Below are positions 20,763 through 29,593 of a DNA stretch of 34,743 bases, in pieces. This DNA comes from an uncultured Prevotella sp. (GTDB taxonomy: Bacteria; Bacteroidota; Bacteroidia; Bacteroidales; Bacteroidaceae). Made by a program: the position numbers and the translations under genes. How positions within the stretch are numbered: the first letter of the stretch is position 1; the number at the start of each line of letters is the position of its first letter. The notes under the pieces were generated by a model. That model had not been told where the DNA came from and did no database searches. It saw nothing but the letters and a program-made list of their open reading frames with translations. The stretch covers positions 1-34,743 of the forward strand of contig CALUKU010000029.1 in the NCBI GenBank assembly GCA_944321295.1, read 5' to 3'.

Positions 20763-23759
20763 ATGAGAAAGGTTTTATTATCATGTGCCATGCTCATGGC
20801 ATTGTGCCCTTTTGCAAAGGCGCAACAGGCCGAAAAGCTTGACCGTGGAGTAGTGGCCGTGAAGACCGACGCCGGCGTGTACGTGTCGTGGCGCAGTCTG
20901 GCCGAAGACCCTGCGGGGCAGGCTTACGACGTCTACCGCGACGGAGTGAAGATTAACGCCGAGGCCGTCACACGGTCGACAAACTTTGTCGACGCTGCCG
21001 GAACGGCCGACTCGAAGTATGTAATCAAGGCCGTTGACGCCAACGGCGGCGTAGTGGAGGAGTCGAAGGAAACCGCAGTATGGGCCGACGGCTACAAGAG
21101 AATACACCTTGACCGCCCCGCGGGAGGCACCGCTCCCGACGGCGAAACCTACACGTACAGCCCCAACGACTGCTCGGTGGGCGACGTTGACGGCGACGGC
21201 GAGTATGAGATAATAATAAAGTGGGACCCCAGCAACTCGCATGACAACTCTGAGTCAGGATACACGGGCAACGTATATCTTGACGCTTACGAGATGGACG
21301 GCACCAAGCTGTGGCGCATCGACCTCGGCCGCAACATCCGCGCCGGCGCACACTACACGCAGTTCATGGTGTACGACCTTGACGGCGACGGCAAGGCCGA
21401 GGTGGCCTGCAAGACCGCTCCCGGCACCATCGACGGCCAGGGCAAGGCCGTGCTGATGGGCGACGACAAGGTGACCGACGACTTCCGCGGCACCAGCGGC
21501 AAGACGAAGGGCGTAGTGCTCTCAGGCTCTGAATACCTGACCGTGTTCAACGGACAGACCGGCGCCGAGATAACCACCGTCAGCTACGTGCCGCTGCGCT
21601 CGGTTCGCACCACGTCGCAGTGGGGCGACAGCTACGGCAACCGCTCGGAGCGCTACCTGGCCTGCATCGCATATCTTGACGGACAGAAACCCAGCCTCGT
21701 GATGTGCCGCGGATATTACACGGCGGCTTACATCTGCGCATGGGACTTTGACGGCAAGAACCTTACGCAGCGGTGGCTGCACAGCTCTGAGGCCAGCGGC
21801 GAGGGACTTTACGGCGAGGGCGCGCACGCGCTGACCGTGGGCGACGTTGACGGCGACGGCTGCGACGAAATCGTGTACGGAGCGGCCTGCCTCGACCATG
21901 ACGGCACCGTGCTCTACCGCACAGGAGCCGGACACGGCGACGCCCTGCACCTCGGCGACTTCGACCCCGACCATGAGGGCCTTGAGATATGGATGGTGCA
22001 CGAGGAGAAGAAATCACCCTATAAGTGGGACGCCGAGTTCCGCGACGCCAAGACCGGCGAGATAATATGGGGCATACCGCAGAGCGGCAACGACATAGGC
22101 CGAGGCCTGATAGCCGACATCAGTCCGAAGTGGCGCGGCGCCGAGGCATGGCCCGGCAACTACTTCGGCGACGGCTCGAAGGAGAACGCCACGTTCGACT
22201 GCAAGGGCAACCTGCTCGTCAAGAAGCGCCCGTCAACCAACTTCCGCATTTACTGGGACGGCGACCTTTACGAGGAACTCTTCGACGGCAAGTACGACAG
22301 CGACAAGGCCACGTCGGCGCCTATCATCGAGAAGCGCAACGAAACGCTCTCAAGCAGCTCTACGCTGATGAGCTTCAACAAGTATGACAACGCCCAGTCG
22401 TGCAACACCACCAAGGGCACTCCCAACCTGCAGGCCGACATCCTTGGCGACTGGCGCGAGGAGATAATCCTCTGGGACGGCAACACAAGCTCTGACCTGC
22501 TGCTCTTCACCACTACGGAGGAAACCAACTACAAGGTGCCATGCCTCATGCAGGACCATAACTACAGGATGGCCATCGCATGGCAGAACGTGGCTTACAA
22601 CCAGCCGCCCCATCTCGGATATTATCTTGAGGACCGTTTCTCAACCGACGCGCAGCTGCGCTCGGAGAGCGGTCAGCTCAACCAGACGCTCGAGCTGGGC
22701 GAACCCATTGAGAACATCGTGTACACTTGGAAGAACGCCACCGGCGTTGAGGCCGAGGGCCTGCCTGCCGGCGTAACCATGTCGGTAGACGAGGCCGAGA
22801 GCCGCCTTACCATCAGCGGCACGCCTACGGCAGCCGGCACATACGATTACAAGGTGTCTACCACCGGCGGCGAGAGCACCGCAACCATTGAAGGCACGAT
22901 AACCGTGCGCGAGCAGATAGTGCTGACCGAGCTGGCTCATTACTCTTACGACGAGATAAGCTGCGCCCAGACCGCCAACAGCGTCTTCGGACAGGCTGAG
23001 GCCGTAGGCTCTCCCGTCACCGTGGCCGGCGTTAAGGGTAACGCCGCCGAGTTTGACGGCAAGTCATACTTCACGCAGGAGGCTTACGACGAAGTGCAGC
23101 TCGGCACCAAGGACTTTACCATAGAGTTCTGGATGAAGTCGACCGACAACGCCGCCTACATCTTCCACAAGGGCAGCATATCTCCGAGCAACGTCAGCGG
23201 CGCCACTGGTAAGTGGGTAGGCCTTGAGCTGAAGGGCGGCCTGCTGAAGTTCGCCGTCGACGACAACGTAAGCAAGAGCGAGGCTTCGGCAGAGGCCGCA
23301 AGCTACTTCAACGGCGAGTGGACGCACGTGGTTTGCGTCCGCGACAGTTACACTAAGATGCTGAAGCTCTATGTCAACGGCACGCTGATAGCCGAGGCGA
23401 GCGACGTTACCGGCGACATATCCGACAATAACGAGCCGCTGACGGTGGGCAACGTAAACCAGACGTTCGACAATTACTTTACGGGTGCCATCGACGAGTT
23501 TACCATCTACTCGGGAGCAATGAGCGCCAACAAGGTGAAGGAGCACTACGAAACGCAGATTCCTTCGGGCATCGAGGGCGTTTCGGCTACGCCGCGCGTG
23601 GCTAAGCTTACGCTCGTATCAGCAACGTCGGGCATGGTTGTGCGCAAGGGCATAGGCTCGCCCGAGAACATCACCGCCGGACTGGAGCCCGGATATTATA
23701 TCCTTATCGTTGACGACGGCCTGACTACGAAGGTCAGCAAGTTTGTGAAAGGTAAGTAA
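20763..23759 (+). CDS. Rhamnogalacturonan endolyase, polysaccharide lyase family 11, with LamG-like domain
   Basis: A 998-residue secreted enzyme that cleaves the rhamnose-galacturonate backbone of rhamnogalacturonan I. A signal peptide covers residues 1-20 (LSCAMLMALCPFAKAQQ). The PL11 catalytic region spans about 22-630: LDRGVVAVKTDAGVYVSWR, calcium-binding GDVDGDGEYEIIIKWDPSNS, YDLDGDGKAEVACKTAPGT, VGDVDGDGCDEIVYGA, and QADILGDWREEIILWDG. An Ig-like domain follows (about 645-715, GLPAGVTMSVDEAESRLTISG). A LamG/concanavalin-like domain occupies about 725-930 (YFTQEAYDEVQLGTKDFTIEFW, AIDEFTIYSGAM). The last ~55 residues (LEPGYYILIVDDG, KVSKFVKGK) look like a short type IX-type sorting domain. 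It is monocistronic, with its own promoter and a large hairpin after it. Confidence 0.93.
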   Translation: MRKVLLSCAMLMALCPFAKAQQAEKLDRGVVAVKTDAGVYVSWRSLAEDPAGQAYDVYRDGVKINAEAVTRSTNFVDAAGTADSKYVIKAVDANGGVVEESKETAVWADGYKRIHLDRPAGGTAPDGETYTYSPNDCSVGDVDGDGEYEIIIKWDPSNSHDNSESGYTGNVYLDAYEMDGTKLWRIDLGRNIRAGAHYTQFMVYDLDGDGKAEVACKTAPGTIDGQGKAVLMGDDKVTDDFRGTSGKTKGVVLSGSEYLTVFNGQTGAEITTVSYVPLRSVRTTSQWGDSYGNRSERYLACIAYLDGQKPSLVMCRGYYTAAYICAWDFDGKNLTQRWLHSSEASGEGLYGEGAHALTVGDVDGDGCDEIVYGAACLDHDGTVLYRTGAGHGDALHLGDFDPDHEGLEIWMVHEEKKSPYKWDAEFRDAKTGEIIWGIPQSGNDIGRGLIADISPKWRGAEAWPGNYFGDGSKENATFDCKGNLLVKKRPSTNFRIYWDGDLYEELFDGKYDSDKATSAPIIEKRNETLSSSSTLMSFNKYDNAQSCNTTKGTPNLQADILGDWREEIILWDGNTSSDLLLFTTTEETNYKVPCLMQDHNYRMAIAWQNVAYNQPPHLGYYLEDRFSTDAQLRSESGQLNQTLELGEPIENIVYTWKNATGVEAEGLPAGVTMSVDEAESRLTISGTPTAAGTYDYKVSTTGGESTATIEGTITVREQIVLTELAHYSYDEISCAQTANSVFGQAEAVGSPVTVAGVKGNAAEFDGKSYFTQEAYDEVQLGTKDFTIEFWMKSTDNAAYIFHKGSISPSNVSGATGKWVGLELKGGLLKFAVDDNVSKSEASAEAASYFNGEWTHVVCVRDSYTKMLKLYVNGTLIAEASDVTGDISDNNEPLTVGNVNQTFDNYFTGAIDEFTIYSGAMSANKVKEHYETQIPSGIEGVSATPRVAKLTLVSATSGMVVRKGIGSPENITAGLEPGYYILIVDDGLTTKVSKFVKGK

Positions 23760-23784
23760 CCGCCCTGCAAAAGGACGTTAATCG

Positions 23785-23865
23785 GAGGCCGAAACCTTGT
23801 CTTCCGTGCGCTGAAACGTAACATATTGTTCAGCGCCGGGAGCAAGGCTTCGGCCTCTTTGTTTT
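23785..23865 (+). terminator. Two-part terminator hairpin after the rhamnogalacturonan lyase gene
   Basis: The outer stem GAGGCCGAAACCTTG (23785-23799) pairs with CAAGGCTTCGGCCTC (23843-23857) with one mismatch. The inner stem GCGCTGAA pairs with TTCAGCGC. TTTGTTTT follows. It is upstream of the metK promoter, so it is not part of the metK leader. Confidence 0.8.
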
Positions 23866-23959
23866 GCGGCGCCTTTGCGCCGGCTTTTCCCCTGCGGCTC
23901 ACGACGGCGCCGAATGGTGCGGCGGTGCGTGCGCCTCATTGTTAAAAAAAATGTTTTAT

Positions 23960-23990
23960 TTTGTCATTAGGGCGAAAAGGAGTAACTTTG
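23960..23990 (+). promoter_or_regulatory. Promoter of metK
   Basis: TTTG (23960-23963), 19 nt, then TAACTTTG (23983-23990), an exact consensus match. The leader is only about 27 nt, leaving no room for a SAM riboswitch. Confidence 0.85.
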
Positions 23991-24023
23991 CACCCATTTA
24001 TAAAACAAAGTAAAATATATAAG

Positions 24024-25283
24024 ATGTCATATTTGTTTTCTTCAGAATCAGTTTCGGAAGGCCATCCCGACAAGGTAGCCGACCAGATTTCAGACGCCAT
24101 ACTCGACCAGTTTCTCGCTTACGACGAGCACGCCCGCGTGGCAGTGGAAACGCTTGTAACCACCGGACAGGTGATGATAGCCGGCGAGGTGCGCAGCAGC
24201 GTGTACATCGACCTGCAGACCATAGCGCGCCGCACGATAAAGAAAATAGGCTACACGAAGTCGGAATACCAGTTTGACGGCGACTCGTGCGGCATACTGA
24301 ACGCCATCCACGAACAGAGCGACGACATCAACCGAGGCGTTGACAACGGCACCGAGGACGACCAGGGCGCCGGCGACCAAGGCATGATGTTCGGCTACGC
24401 TTGCAACGAAACCGAGAACTACATGCCCGTGACGCTCGACTTGGCGCAGCTCATTATGAGGACCTTGGCCGACATTCGCAAGGAAGGCAAGCAGATGACC
24501 TACCTGCGCCCCGACTCTAAGAGCCAGGTGACGGTGGAATATGCCGACGACGGCACGCCGCTGCGCATAACAACCATCGTGGTGTCGACGCAGCACGACG
24601 AGTTCGACGCCGACGACGAGTGCATGCTGGCGCGCATAAAGGACGACGTGAAGAACATCCTGATACCGCGCGTGAAGGAGCAGGTGCACAGCGACAAGGT
24701 GCTGGCGCTCTTTAATGACGACATCAACTATCTTGTAAATCCTACAGGCAAGTTCGTCATCGGCGGTCCTAACGGCGACACCGGACTGACCGGCCGTAAG
24801 ATAATAGTTGACACCTACGGCGGCCGCGGAGCGCACGGCGGAGGCGCCTTCTCGGGCAAGGACTCGAGCAAGGTTGACCGCTCGGCAGCCTATGCCGCAC
24901 GCCACATTGCGAAGAACATGGTGGCGGCGGGCGTTGCCGACGAAATGCTCGTGCAGGTGAGCTACGCCATAGGCAAGGCGGAGCCTGTAAGCGTTTACGT
25001 GAACACTTACGGCAAGAGCCATGTGGCTATGACCGACGGCGAGATAGCCGAAAGGATAAGCCGCATGTTCGACCTCAGGCCGAAAGCCATCGAGCGTGAG
25101 CTTAAGCTGCGCCAGCCGATGTTCCTCGAAACGGCTGCCTACGGCCACATGGGCCGCAAGAACGAGGTGGTGAAGAAGACTTTCACCAGCCGTTACCACG
25201 AAGAGAAAACCATTGACGTAGAGCTGTTTACGTGGGAGAAGCTCGACCGCATAGACGAGATACGCAAGGAATTCGGCATTTAA
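24024..25283 (+). CDS. metK: S-adenosylmethionine synthase (methionine adenosyltransferase)
   Basis: A 419-residue cytoplasmic enzyme that makes S-adenosylmethionine from methionine and ATP. Family motifs are complete: SEGHPDKVADQISDAILD near the N-terminus, the GAGDQGMMFGYACNET hexapeptide region, and GRGAHGGGAFSGKDSSKVDR with the glycine-rich P-loop-like segment. The start at 24024 (MSYLFSSESVSEGHPDK) is chosen over an upstream in-frame TTG at 23961, because that lies on the -33 promoter box. It is longer than E. coli MetK, as usual in Bacteroidetes. It is likely monocistronic; a GGAGTTA repeat fills the following gap. Confidence 0.97.
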   Translation: MSYLFSSESVSEGHPDKVADQISDAILDQFLAYDEHARVAVETLVTTGQVMIAGEVRSSVYIDLQTIARRTIKKIGYTKSEYQFDGDSCGILNAIHEQSDDINRGVDNGTEDDQGAGDQGMMFGYACNETENYMPVTLDLAQLIMRTLADIRKEGKQMTYLRPDSKSQVTVEYADDGTPLRITTIVVSTQHDEFDADDECMLARIKDDVKNILIPRVKEQVHSDKVLALFNDDINYLVNPTGKFVIGGPNGDTGLTGRKIIVDTYGGRGAHGGGAFSGKDSSKVDRSAAYAARHIAKNMVAAGVADEMLVQVSYAIGKAEPVSVYVNTYGKSHVAMTDGEIAERISRMFDLRPKAIERELKLRQPMFLETAAYGHMGRKNEVVKKTFTSRYHEEKTIDVELFTWEKLDRIDEIRKEFGI

Positions 25284-25306
25284 TCCTTTAATTTTCAACT
25301 GTCGAG

Positions 25307-25481
25307 AAGGTGTATCAAAGTTAAGAAGTTAGCAGGAGTTAACGGGAGTTAGGCTCGCTTTGCCCGCCGGAGTTAACTGACAACAGCTTGAATTTTGGGC
25401 AACTTGGCATTTGTCAGTTAATTCCCGATAACTCCGACGCGAAGCGTCTGACTCCTGTTTACTACATTTTGATACACTCCC
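25307..25481. repeat. GGAGTTA dispersed palindromic element, copy B
   Basis: Nearly the same sequence as 11317-11490 from GTGTATCAAA through TTAAGAAGTTAGCAGGAGTT to the right end GTTTACTACATTTTGATAC. The right half includes the shared string CTCCGACGCGAAGCGTCT, itself a palindrome. It ends 22 bp before the next start codon. Confidence 0.88.
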
Positions 25482-25503
25482 TTCGGCATAAGACCGAAAC
25501 GAA

Positions 25504-26535
25504 ATGACGATACAGCAGGCTGACACGACGACGGCCAACGTGGCACGTTTCCGGACCGACTCCGTCAAGGCGAAGCCGGCGGCCGAGGCCGTGCCGCAGC
25601 CTCACGAGGTGCTCGAGAAACTGCCTGCCGACGCCACTCCCGAGCAACAGGACTCGGCGATACAGGCCGCCATCAAGGTGGTTAACACCCACTTAAGCAC
25701 CCGCCCCGACACGCTGTCGCTGCCCGGCCACGACGATTGGGTTAGTCCTTACGACATCTCGTTGCCTAAGTATTATAAGGAAACATTCTTTTCTAAAGAC
25801 ACCCTTTTCTATTCGGAAACAGGAGGAGGACGCTACGGCGTCGCCGGCGACCCCGTGCCTTACACCATCCGCGGCGACAACACCATCACGGCGCTGCTGA
25901 TAGGCTGCTTCGTCATAGCACTGATAGCGCTGGCCAACACGCGCGGTTTCCTGATGAGGCAGGCGCGCCACTTCTTCCGTGAGCCGCGCACTAACACCAC
26001 GGGCTACCCCGAAACAACCGCCGAAGTGCGCTTCCAGTTCTTTTTCGTCCTGCAGACATGCCTCCTGCTCTCGATAATATCTTTCCTTTATACGCTGGAA
26101 CGGGTGGCGGACACGTTCTTCCTGTCGTCGCAATATCAGCTCGTCGCAATATTCTTCGGCATTTACGTGGCATACTTTGCGTTGAAAATGCTGGTTTACT
26201 GGCTCGTCAATAACGTCTTTTTCGGCCGCCGCAAGAGCGTAAGGTGGCTTAAGCAGCTGCTGTTCGTCACGTCGGTGGAAGGCATAGCACTGTTCCCACT
26301 TGTCATGTTGCAATCGTATTTTGACTTGTCTATACAAAAAGCCGTAATTTATGTTATTTTTGTTATAGTATTGGTAAAAATACTCCTGCTGTACAAGAGT
26401 TTTGTAATGTTTTTTAAACGGAAAAACTTTTATTTGCAGATAATTTTGTACTTTTGTGCCCTTGAAATAATGCCCTTGCTTTCATTGTGGGGTGTTCTCG
26501 TGAACGTAGTGAATCATTTGAAAATAAATTTTTAG
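25504..26535 (+). CDS. DUF4271 domain multi-pass membrane protein
   Basis: A 343-residue inner-membrane protein of the Bacteroidetes-specific DUF4271 family, with no known biochemical function. Residues 1-120 are an Ala/Pro-rich soluble stretch (SVKAKPAAEAVPQPHEVLEKL). From about residue 126 onward there are about seven hydrophobic segments, for example ITALLIGCFVIALIALA, FFFVLQTCLLLSIISFLYTL and AVIYVIFVIVLVKILLLY. In Bacteroidetes this gene commonly lies directly before hemD, as it does here (14 bp gap). A possible internal promoter for hemD lies near its 3' end. The upstream GGAGTTA element ends only 22 bp before the start, and no strong ribosome binding site is seen. Confidence 0.85.
   Translation: MTIQQADTTTANVARFRTDSVKAKPAAEAVPQPHEVLEKLPADATPEQQDSAIQAAIKVVNTHLSTRPDTLSLPGHDDWVSPYDISLPKYYKETFFSKDTLFYSETGGGRYGVAGDPVPYTIRGDNTITALLIGCFVIALIALANTRGFLMRQARHFFREPRTNTTGYPETTAEVRFQFFFVLQTCLLLSIISFLYTLERVADTFFLSSQYQLVAIFFGIYVAYFALKMLVYWLVNNVFFGRRKSVRWLKQLLFVTSVEGIALFPLVMLQSYFDLSIQKAVIYVIFVIVLVKILLLYKSFVMFFKRKNFYLQIILYFCALEIMPLLSLWGVLVNVVNHLKINF
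26449..26456 (+). promoter_or_regulatory. Possible internal -7 box for hemD
   Basis: TACTTTTG fits TAnnTTTG and lies inside the end of the DUF4271 gene, 93 nt before the hemD start. The -33 region is poor. Confidence 0.35.
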
Positions 26536-26549
26536 GTTTATATAGACTG

Positions 26550-27296
26550 ATGGTAAGAAAAATCTTAGTGTCACAACCGAAGCCAAGCAGTGACAAGTCA
26601 CCTTATTTCGAGATGGAAAAAGAGTATGGCGTAGAATTGGTCTTTCGTCCGTTTATAAAAGTTGAGGGATTGTCTTCAAAGGAATTCCGCCAACAGAAAA
26701 TAAGCATACTCAACTACACGGCGGTGGTGTTCACGTCGAGGCATGCGATTGACAATTACTTCAAGCTGGCGAAGGAGATGAGGCTTGAAATACCCGAAAG
26801 CATGAAATACTTCTGCGTGACGGAAACCATAGCCCTGTATATCCAGAAATACGTGCAATACAGAAAGCGCAAGGTGTTCTTCGGCAAGACGGGCAAGATT
26901 GACGACTTGCTGCCTACGATGGCAAAGCACAAGACTGAGAAATATCTTATACCGATGAGCGACGTTCACGACGACACCGTTAAGAAACTGCTTGACGCGA
27001 AGAAGCTCAACCACACGGAGTGCGTGATGTACCGTACGGTCAGCAACGATTTTACCGAAGACGAGGTGAAGACGTTCGATTATGACATGTGCATCTTCTT
27101 CAGCCCTTCGGGCATAAACGCCTTCAATACTACTTTCGGCAACACGATGAACGACAAGGTCGTCGTAGGCACATTCGGTCCGGCTACGGCTAAGGCCGCC
27201 CACGACGCAGGCTTGAACGTCGAGGTTGAGGCTCCCACGGTGCAGCACCCGTCGATGACAAGCGCACTGAAGGATTTTTTGGAAAAGAACAAGTAA
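26550..27296 (+). CDS. hemD: Uroporphyrinogen-III synthase
   Basis: A 248-residue cytoplasmic enzyme that closes and rearranges hydroxymethylbilane into uroporphyrinogen III for heme and corrin synthesis. The family is poorly conserved; recognisable parts are VRKILVSQPKPSSDKSPYFE at the start, VVFTSRHAIDNYFKLA, and the second-domain CIFFSPSGINAFNTTFG then TFGPATAKAAHDAGLNVEVEAP, which are typical of HemD. The start at 26550 (MVRKIL) is chosen over an in-frame ATG at 26487 that lies within the preceding gene. Position between DUF4271 and rnpA matches the common Bacteroidetes order and supports the call. Confidence 0.9.
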   Translation: MVRKILVSQPKPSSDKSPYFEMEKEYGVELVFRPFIKVEGLSSKEFRQQKISILNYTAVVFTSRHAIDNYFKLAKEMRLEIPESMKYFCVTETIALYIQKYVQYRKRKVFFGKTGKIDDLLPTMAKHKTEKYLIPMSDVHDDTVKKLLDAKKLNHTECVMYRTVSNDFTEDEVKTFDYDMCIFFSPSGINAFNTTFGNTMNDKVVVGTFGPATAKAAHDAGLNVEVEAPTVQHPSMTSALKDFLEKNK

Positions 27297-27314
27297 TAAG
27301 GCATAGAGCATATA

Positions 27315-27725
27315 ATGTCTGCATCTGGCACCATGACGTTCCGCAAGGAAGAGCGGCTGTGTAGCAGGACACTCATAGAAAAACTCTTCCATAGGGAAGG
27401 CAGCCGTTCGATGGCGGCGTTCCCCGTGCGTCTTGTGTACATGAAGACCGAAACAAAGGAAAACGAACCGCCGGTGCAGGTGATGGTAAGCGTGCCGAAG
27501 CGCTGCTTCAAGCGCGCCGTAAAGCGTAACAGGGTGAAGCGCCAGGTGCGCGAGGCGTACCGTAAGAACAAGGACATGCTTTATTACGGCTTGCATGGGC
27601 ATGAGAACACGGGACTGGCCCTGGCGTTCATCTGGCTCGACGATAAGCTCTGGGACACGTCCGAGGTGGAGCGCAAGGTTGTCAACCTGATGACCCGTCT
27701 GACAGAAAAACTGAAAAAGGAATGA
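27315..27725 (+). CDS. rnpA: Ribonuclease P protein component
   Basis: A 136-residue basic protein, the protein partner of the RNase P ribozyme that trims the 5' ends of tRNA precursors. The signature helix [19 protein letters not shown] is complete, and the N-terminal [17 protein letters not shown] is the usual start. A second ATG at 27333 (MTFRKEERL) is equally good and would remove six residues. It lies 18 bp after hemD and overlaps yidD by four bases (ATGA), showing translational coupling. Confidence 0.95.
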   Translation: MSASGTMTFRKEERLCSRTLIEKLFHREGSRSMAAFPVRLVYMKTETKENEPPVQVMVSVPKRCFKRAVKRNRVKRQVREAYRKNKDMLYYGLHGHENTGLALAFIWLDDKLWDTSEVERKVVNLMTRLTEKLKKE

Positions 27726-27964
27726 GGCGCCTCGTCAAAGCATTGTCTGCGGCCGCAGTGTGGCTGCTCTGTCTTCCGATAGTTTTTTATCAAAAGTGCA
27801 TATCCCCGTTCACTCCGCCTTCGTGCAGATTTACTCCCACATGCTCAGAATACGCAAAGCAGGCGCTGCGGAAGCACGGCCCCGTGAAGGGATTGGCCTT
27901 GGCCGTATGGCGCATATTGCGTTGCAACCCGTGGGGCGGAAGCGGATACGACCCCGTTCCATAA
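27722..27964 (+). CDS. yidD: Membrane protein insertion efficiency factor YidD
   Basis: An 80-residue protein, a normal length for YidD, which helps YidC-dependent insertion of inner-membrane proteins. The family signature is full: [28 protein letters not shown], and [17 protein letters not shown] at the end. A short N-terminal amphipathic or membrane-associated helix ([18 protein letters not shown]) is present. The ATG overlaps the rnpA stop; rnpA-yidD pairing is widespread in bacteria. Confidence 0.95.
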   Translation: MRRLVKALSAAAVWLLCLPIVFYQKCISPFTPPSCRFTPTCSEYAKQALRKHGPVKGLALAVWRILRCNPWGGSGYDPVP

Positions 27965-28043
27965 AACATCAAGACGGCTTGTAAGTGCCTGTTGGCACGG
28001 CCGCGGGATACCGTTTTTAAGAATAATCAAAGAAAACCATACG

Positions 28044-29345
28044 ATGAATAAGAATTTTGTTGAAGAACTGAGATGGCGCGGCATGCTGAGCCAAATCATG
28101 CCCGGCACTGAAGAGTTGTTGCAGAAAGAGCAGGTTACGGCTTACCTCGGCACCGACCCTACCGCCGATTCGCTTCATATAGGCCACCTCTGCGGCGTGA
28201 TGATGTTGCGTCACCTGCAGCGTTGCGGCCACAAGCCCATCATCCTCGTTGGCGGAGCCACAGGCATGATAGGCGACCCGTCAGGCAAGAGCCTTGAGCG
28301 CAACCTGCTCGACGAGGAAACCCTTCGCCATAATCAGGAATGTATAAAGAAGCAGGTCTCAAAGTTCCTCGACTTCGACGGCGATGCGCCCAACCACGCC
28401 GAGCTTGTGAACAATTACGACTGGATGAAGGATTTCACGTTCCTTGACTTCGCCCGCGAGGTGGGCAAGCACATCACCGTCAACTACATGATGGCAAAGG
28501 AGAGCGTTCAGCAGCGCCTGAACGGCACGGCGCGCGACGGCCTTTCGTTCACCGAGTTCACTTATCAGCTGCTTCAGGGCTACGATTTCCTTTACCTTTA
28601 CCAGCATAAGGGCTGCAAGCTCCAGATGGGAGGCAACGACCAGTGGGGCAACATGACTACAGGCACTGAGCTGATCCGCCGCACGCTCGGCAGCGAGGCC
28701 GAGGCTTACGCCCTGACATGTCCGCTCATAACGAAAGCCGACGGCAAGAAGTTCGGCAAGACGGAAACGGGCAACATCTGGCTCGACCCCAAGCGCACGT
28801 CGCCCTATAAGTTCTATCAGTTCTGGCTGAACGTCAGCGACGACGACGCCGAGCGCTACATAAAGATATTCACGAGCCTTGACAAGGAAACGATAGACGC
28901 CCTCGTAGAGGAGCACAAGCAAGACCCGGGCCGCCGCACGCTGCAGCGCAGACTGGCCGAAGAGGTTACCGTAATGGTTCACTCCCGCGAGGCTCTCGAC
29001 GCCGCAATAGAGGCCAGCAACATCCTGTTCGGCAAGTCAACGAAGGAAAGCCTCATGAAGCTTGACGAGCAGACGCTCTTGGACATCTTCGAAGGCGTGC
29101 CGCAGTTCGAGATAGGCAACGACCAGCTTGGCCAGCCTGCGGTAGAGCTGTTTACCCAAGCCGCTCCCGTATTTGCCAGCAAGGGCGAGATGCGCAAGCT
29201 CGTACAGGGCGGAGGCGTATCGCTCAACAAGGAAAAGCTGCAGGCGTTCGACCGTCCGGTGACCGCCGACGACCTTATTGACGGCAAGTATCTCCTCGTT
29301 CAGAGGGGTAAGAAAAACTATTACCTCATAACCGTCAAGGCGTAA
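28044..29345 (+). CDS. tyrS: Tyrosyl-tRNA synthetase
   Basis: A 433-residue class I aminoacyl-tRNA synthetase that charges tRNA-Tyr. The HIGH motif is in [20 protein letters not shown] (about residues 35-54). The KMSKS counterpart is KFGKT (in [12 protein letters not shown], about residue 235), the usual form in the bacterial TyrRS branch. Tyrosine-pocket residues lie in [30 protein letters not shown]. The C-terminal ~80 residues are an S4 RNA-binding domain ([32 protein letters not shown]). It follows yidD by 79 bp and may have readthrough from it. No T-box element is seen in the gap. Confidence 0.97.
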   Translation: MNKNFVEELRWRGMLSQIMPGTEELLQKEQVTAYLGTDPTADSLHIGHLCGVMMLRHLQRCGHKPIILVGGATGMIGDPSGKSLERNLLDEETLRHNQECIKKQVSKFLDFDGDAPNHAELVNNYDWMKDFTFLDFAREVGKHITVNYMMAKESVQQRLNGTARDGLSFTEFTYQLLQGYDFLYLYQHKGCKLQMGGNDQWGNMTTGTELIRRTLGSEAEAYALTCPLITKADGKKFGKTETGNIWLDPKRTSPYKFYQFWLNVSDDDAERYIKIFTSLDKETIDALVEEHKQDPGRRTLQRRLAEEVTVMVHSREALDAAIEASNILFGKSTKESLMKLDEQTLLDIFEGVPQFEIGNDQLGQPAVELFTQAAPVFASKGEMRKLVQGGGVSLNKEKLQAFDRPVTADDLIDGKYLLVQRGKKNYYLITVKA

Positions 29346-29360
29346 AAATATCGGGAATTC

Positions 29361-29392
29361 TTTGGTAGTGGCATAAAAAAACACTACCTTTG
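29361..29392 (+). promoter_or_regulatory. Promoter of tRNA-Gln
   Basis: TTTG (29361-29364), 20 nt, then TACCTTTG (29385-29392), an exact consensus match, about 10 nt before the mature tRNA 5' end. Confidence 0.85.
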
Positions 29393-29402
29393 CACCCGTG
29401 AT

Positions 29403-29473
29403 TGTCCAATGGTGTAATGGTAGCACAACAGGTTTTGGTTCTGTTTGTAGTGGTTCGAATCCGCTTTGGACAA
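29403..29473 (+). tRNA. tRNA-Gln (anticodon TTG)
   Basis: Folds as a cloverleaf of 71 nt. The acceptor stem is TGTCCAA/TTGGACA with discriminator A. The anticodon stem is ACAGG/TCTGT around TTTTGGT, giving anticodon TTG. The T arm is AGTGG-TTCGAAT-CCGCT. The CCA tail is not encoded (ACATTT follows). It has its own promoter and terminator. Confidence 0.95.
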
Positions 29474-29496
29474 CATTTTTAAACTTAATTCAATAT

Positions 29497-29534
29497 AAAT
29501 CGCACCTTTACAGATGAAAGGTGCGATTTTTTTT
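29497..29534 (+). terminator. Terminator of the tRNA-Gln gene
   Basis: A perfect 13-bp stem (AAATCGCACCTTT with AAAGGTGCGATTT) around ACAGATG, followed by a long T-run. Confidence 0.95.
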
Positions 29535-29536
29535 AC

Positions 29537-29544
29537 TACCTTTG
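29537..29544 (+). promoter_or_regulatory. -7 box for kduI
   Basis: TACCTTTG follows directly on the tRNA terminator T-run, 49 nt before the kduI start codon. No good -33 TTTG; the expected position is occupied by the terminator stem. Confidence 0.55.
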
Positions 29545-29593
29545 CAAAGGTAAACAACGACGTTTTACGAAATTAATCTATTAAATATACATT

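Noticed and set aside
23866-24023. SAM riboswitch upstream of metK
   Set aside because: The exact promoter at 23960-23990 leaves a leader of about 27 nt, too short; the hairpin at 23785-23857 is upstream of the promoter.
24090-25298. Long minus-strand reading frame (402 codons) opposite metK
   Set aside because: The plus-strand frame is a complete MetK; the opposite frame has no recognisable domain.
27965-28043. T-box upstream of tyrS
   Set aside because: The 79-bp gap is too short and lacks T-box motifs; only a small GTGCC/GGCAC stem is present.
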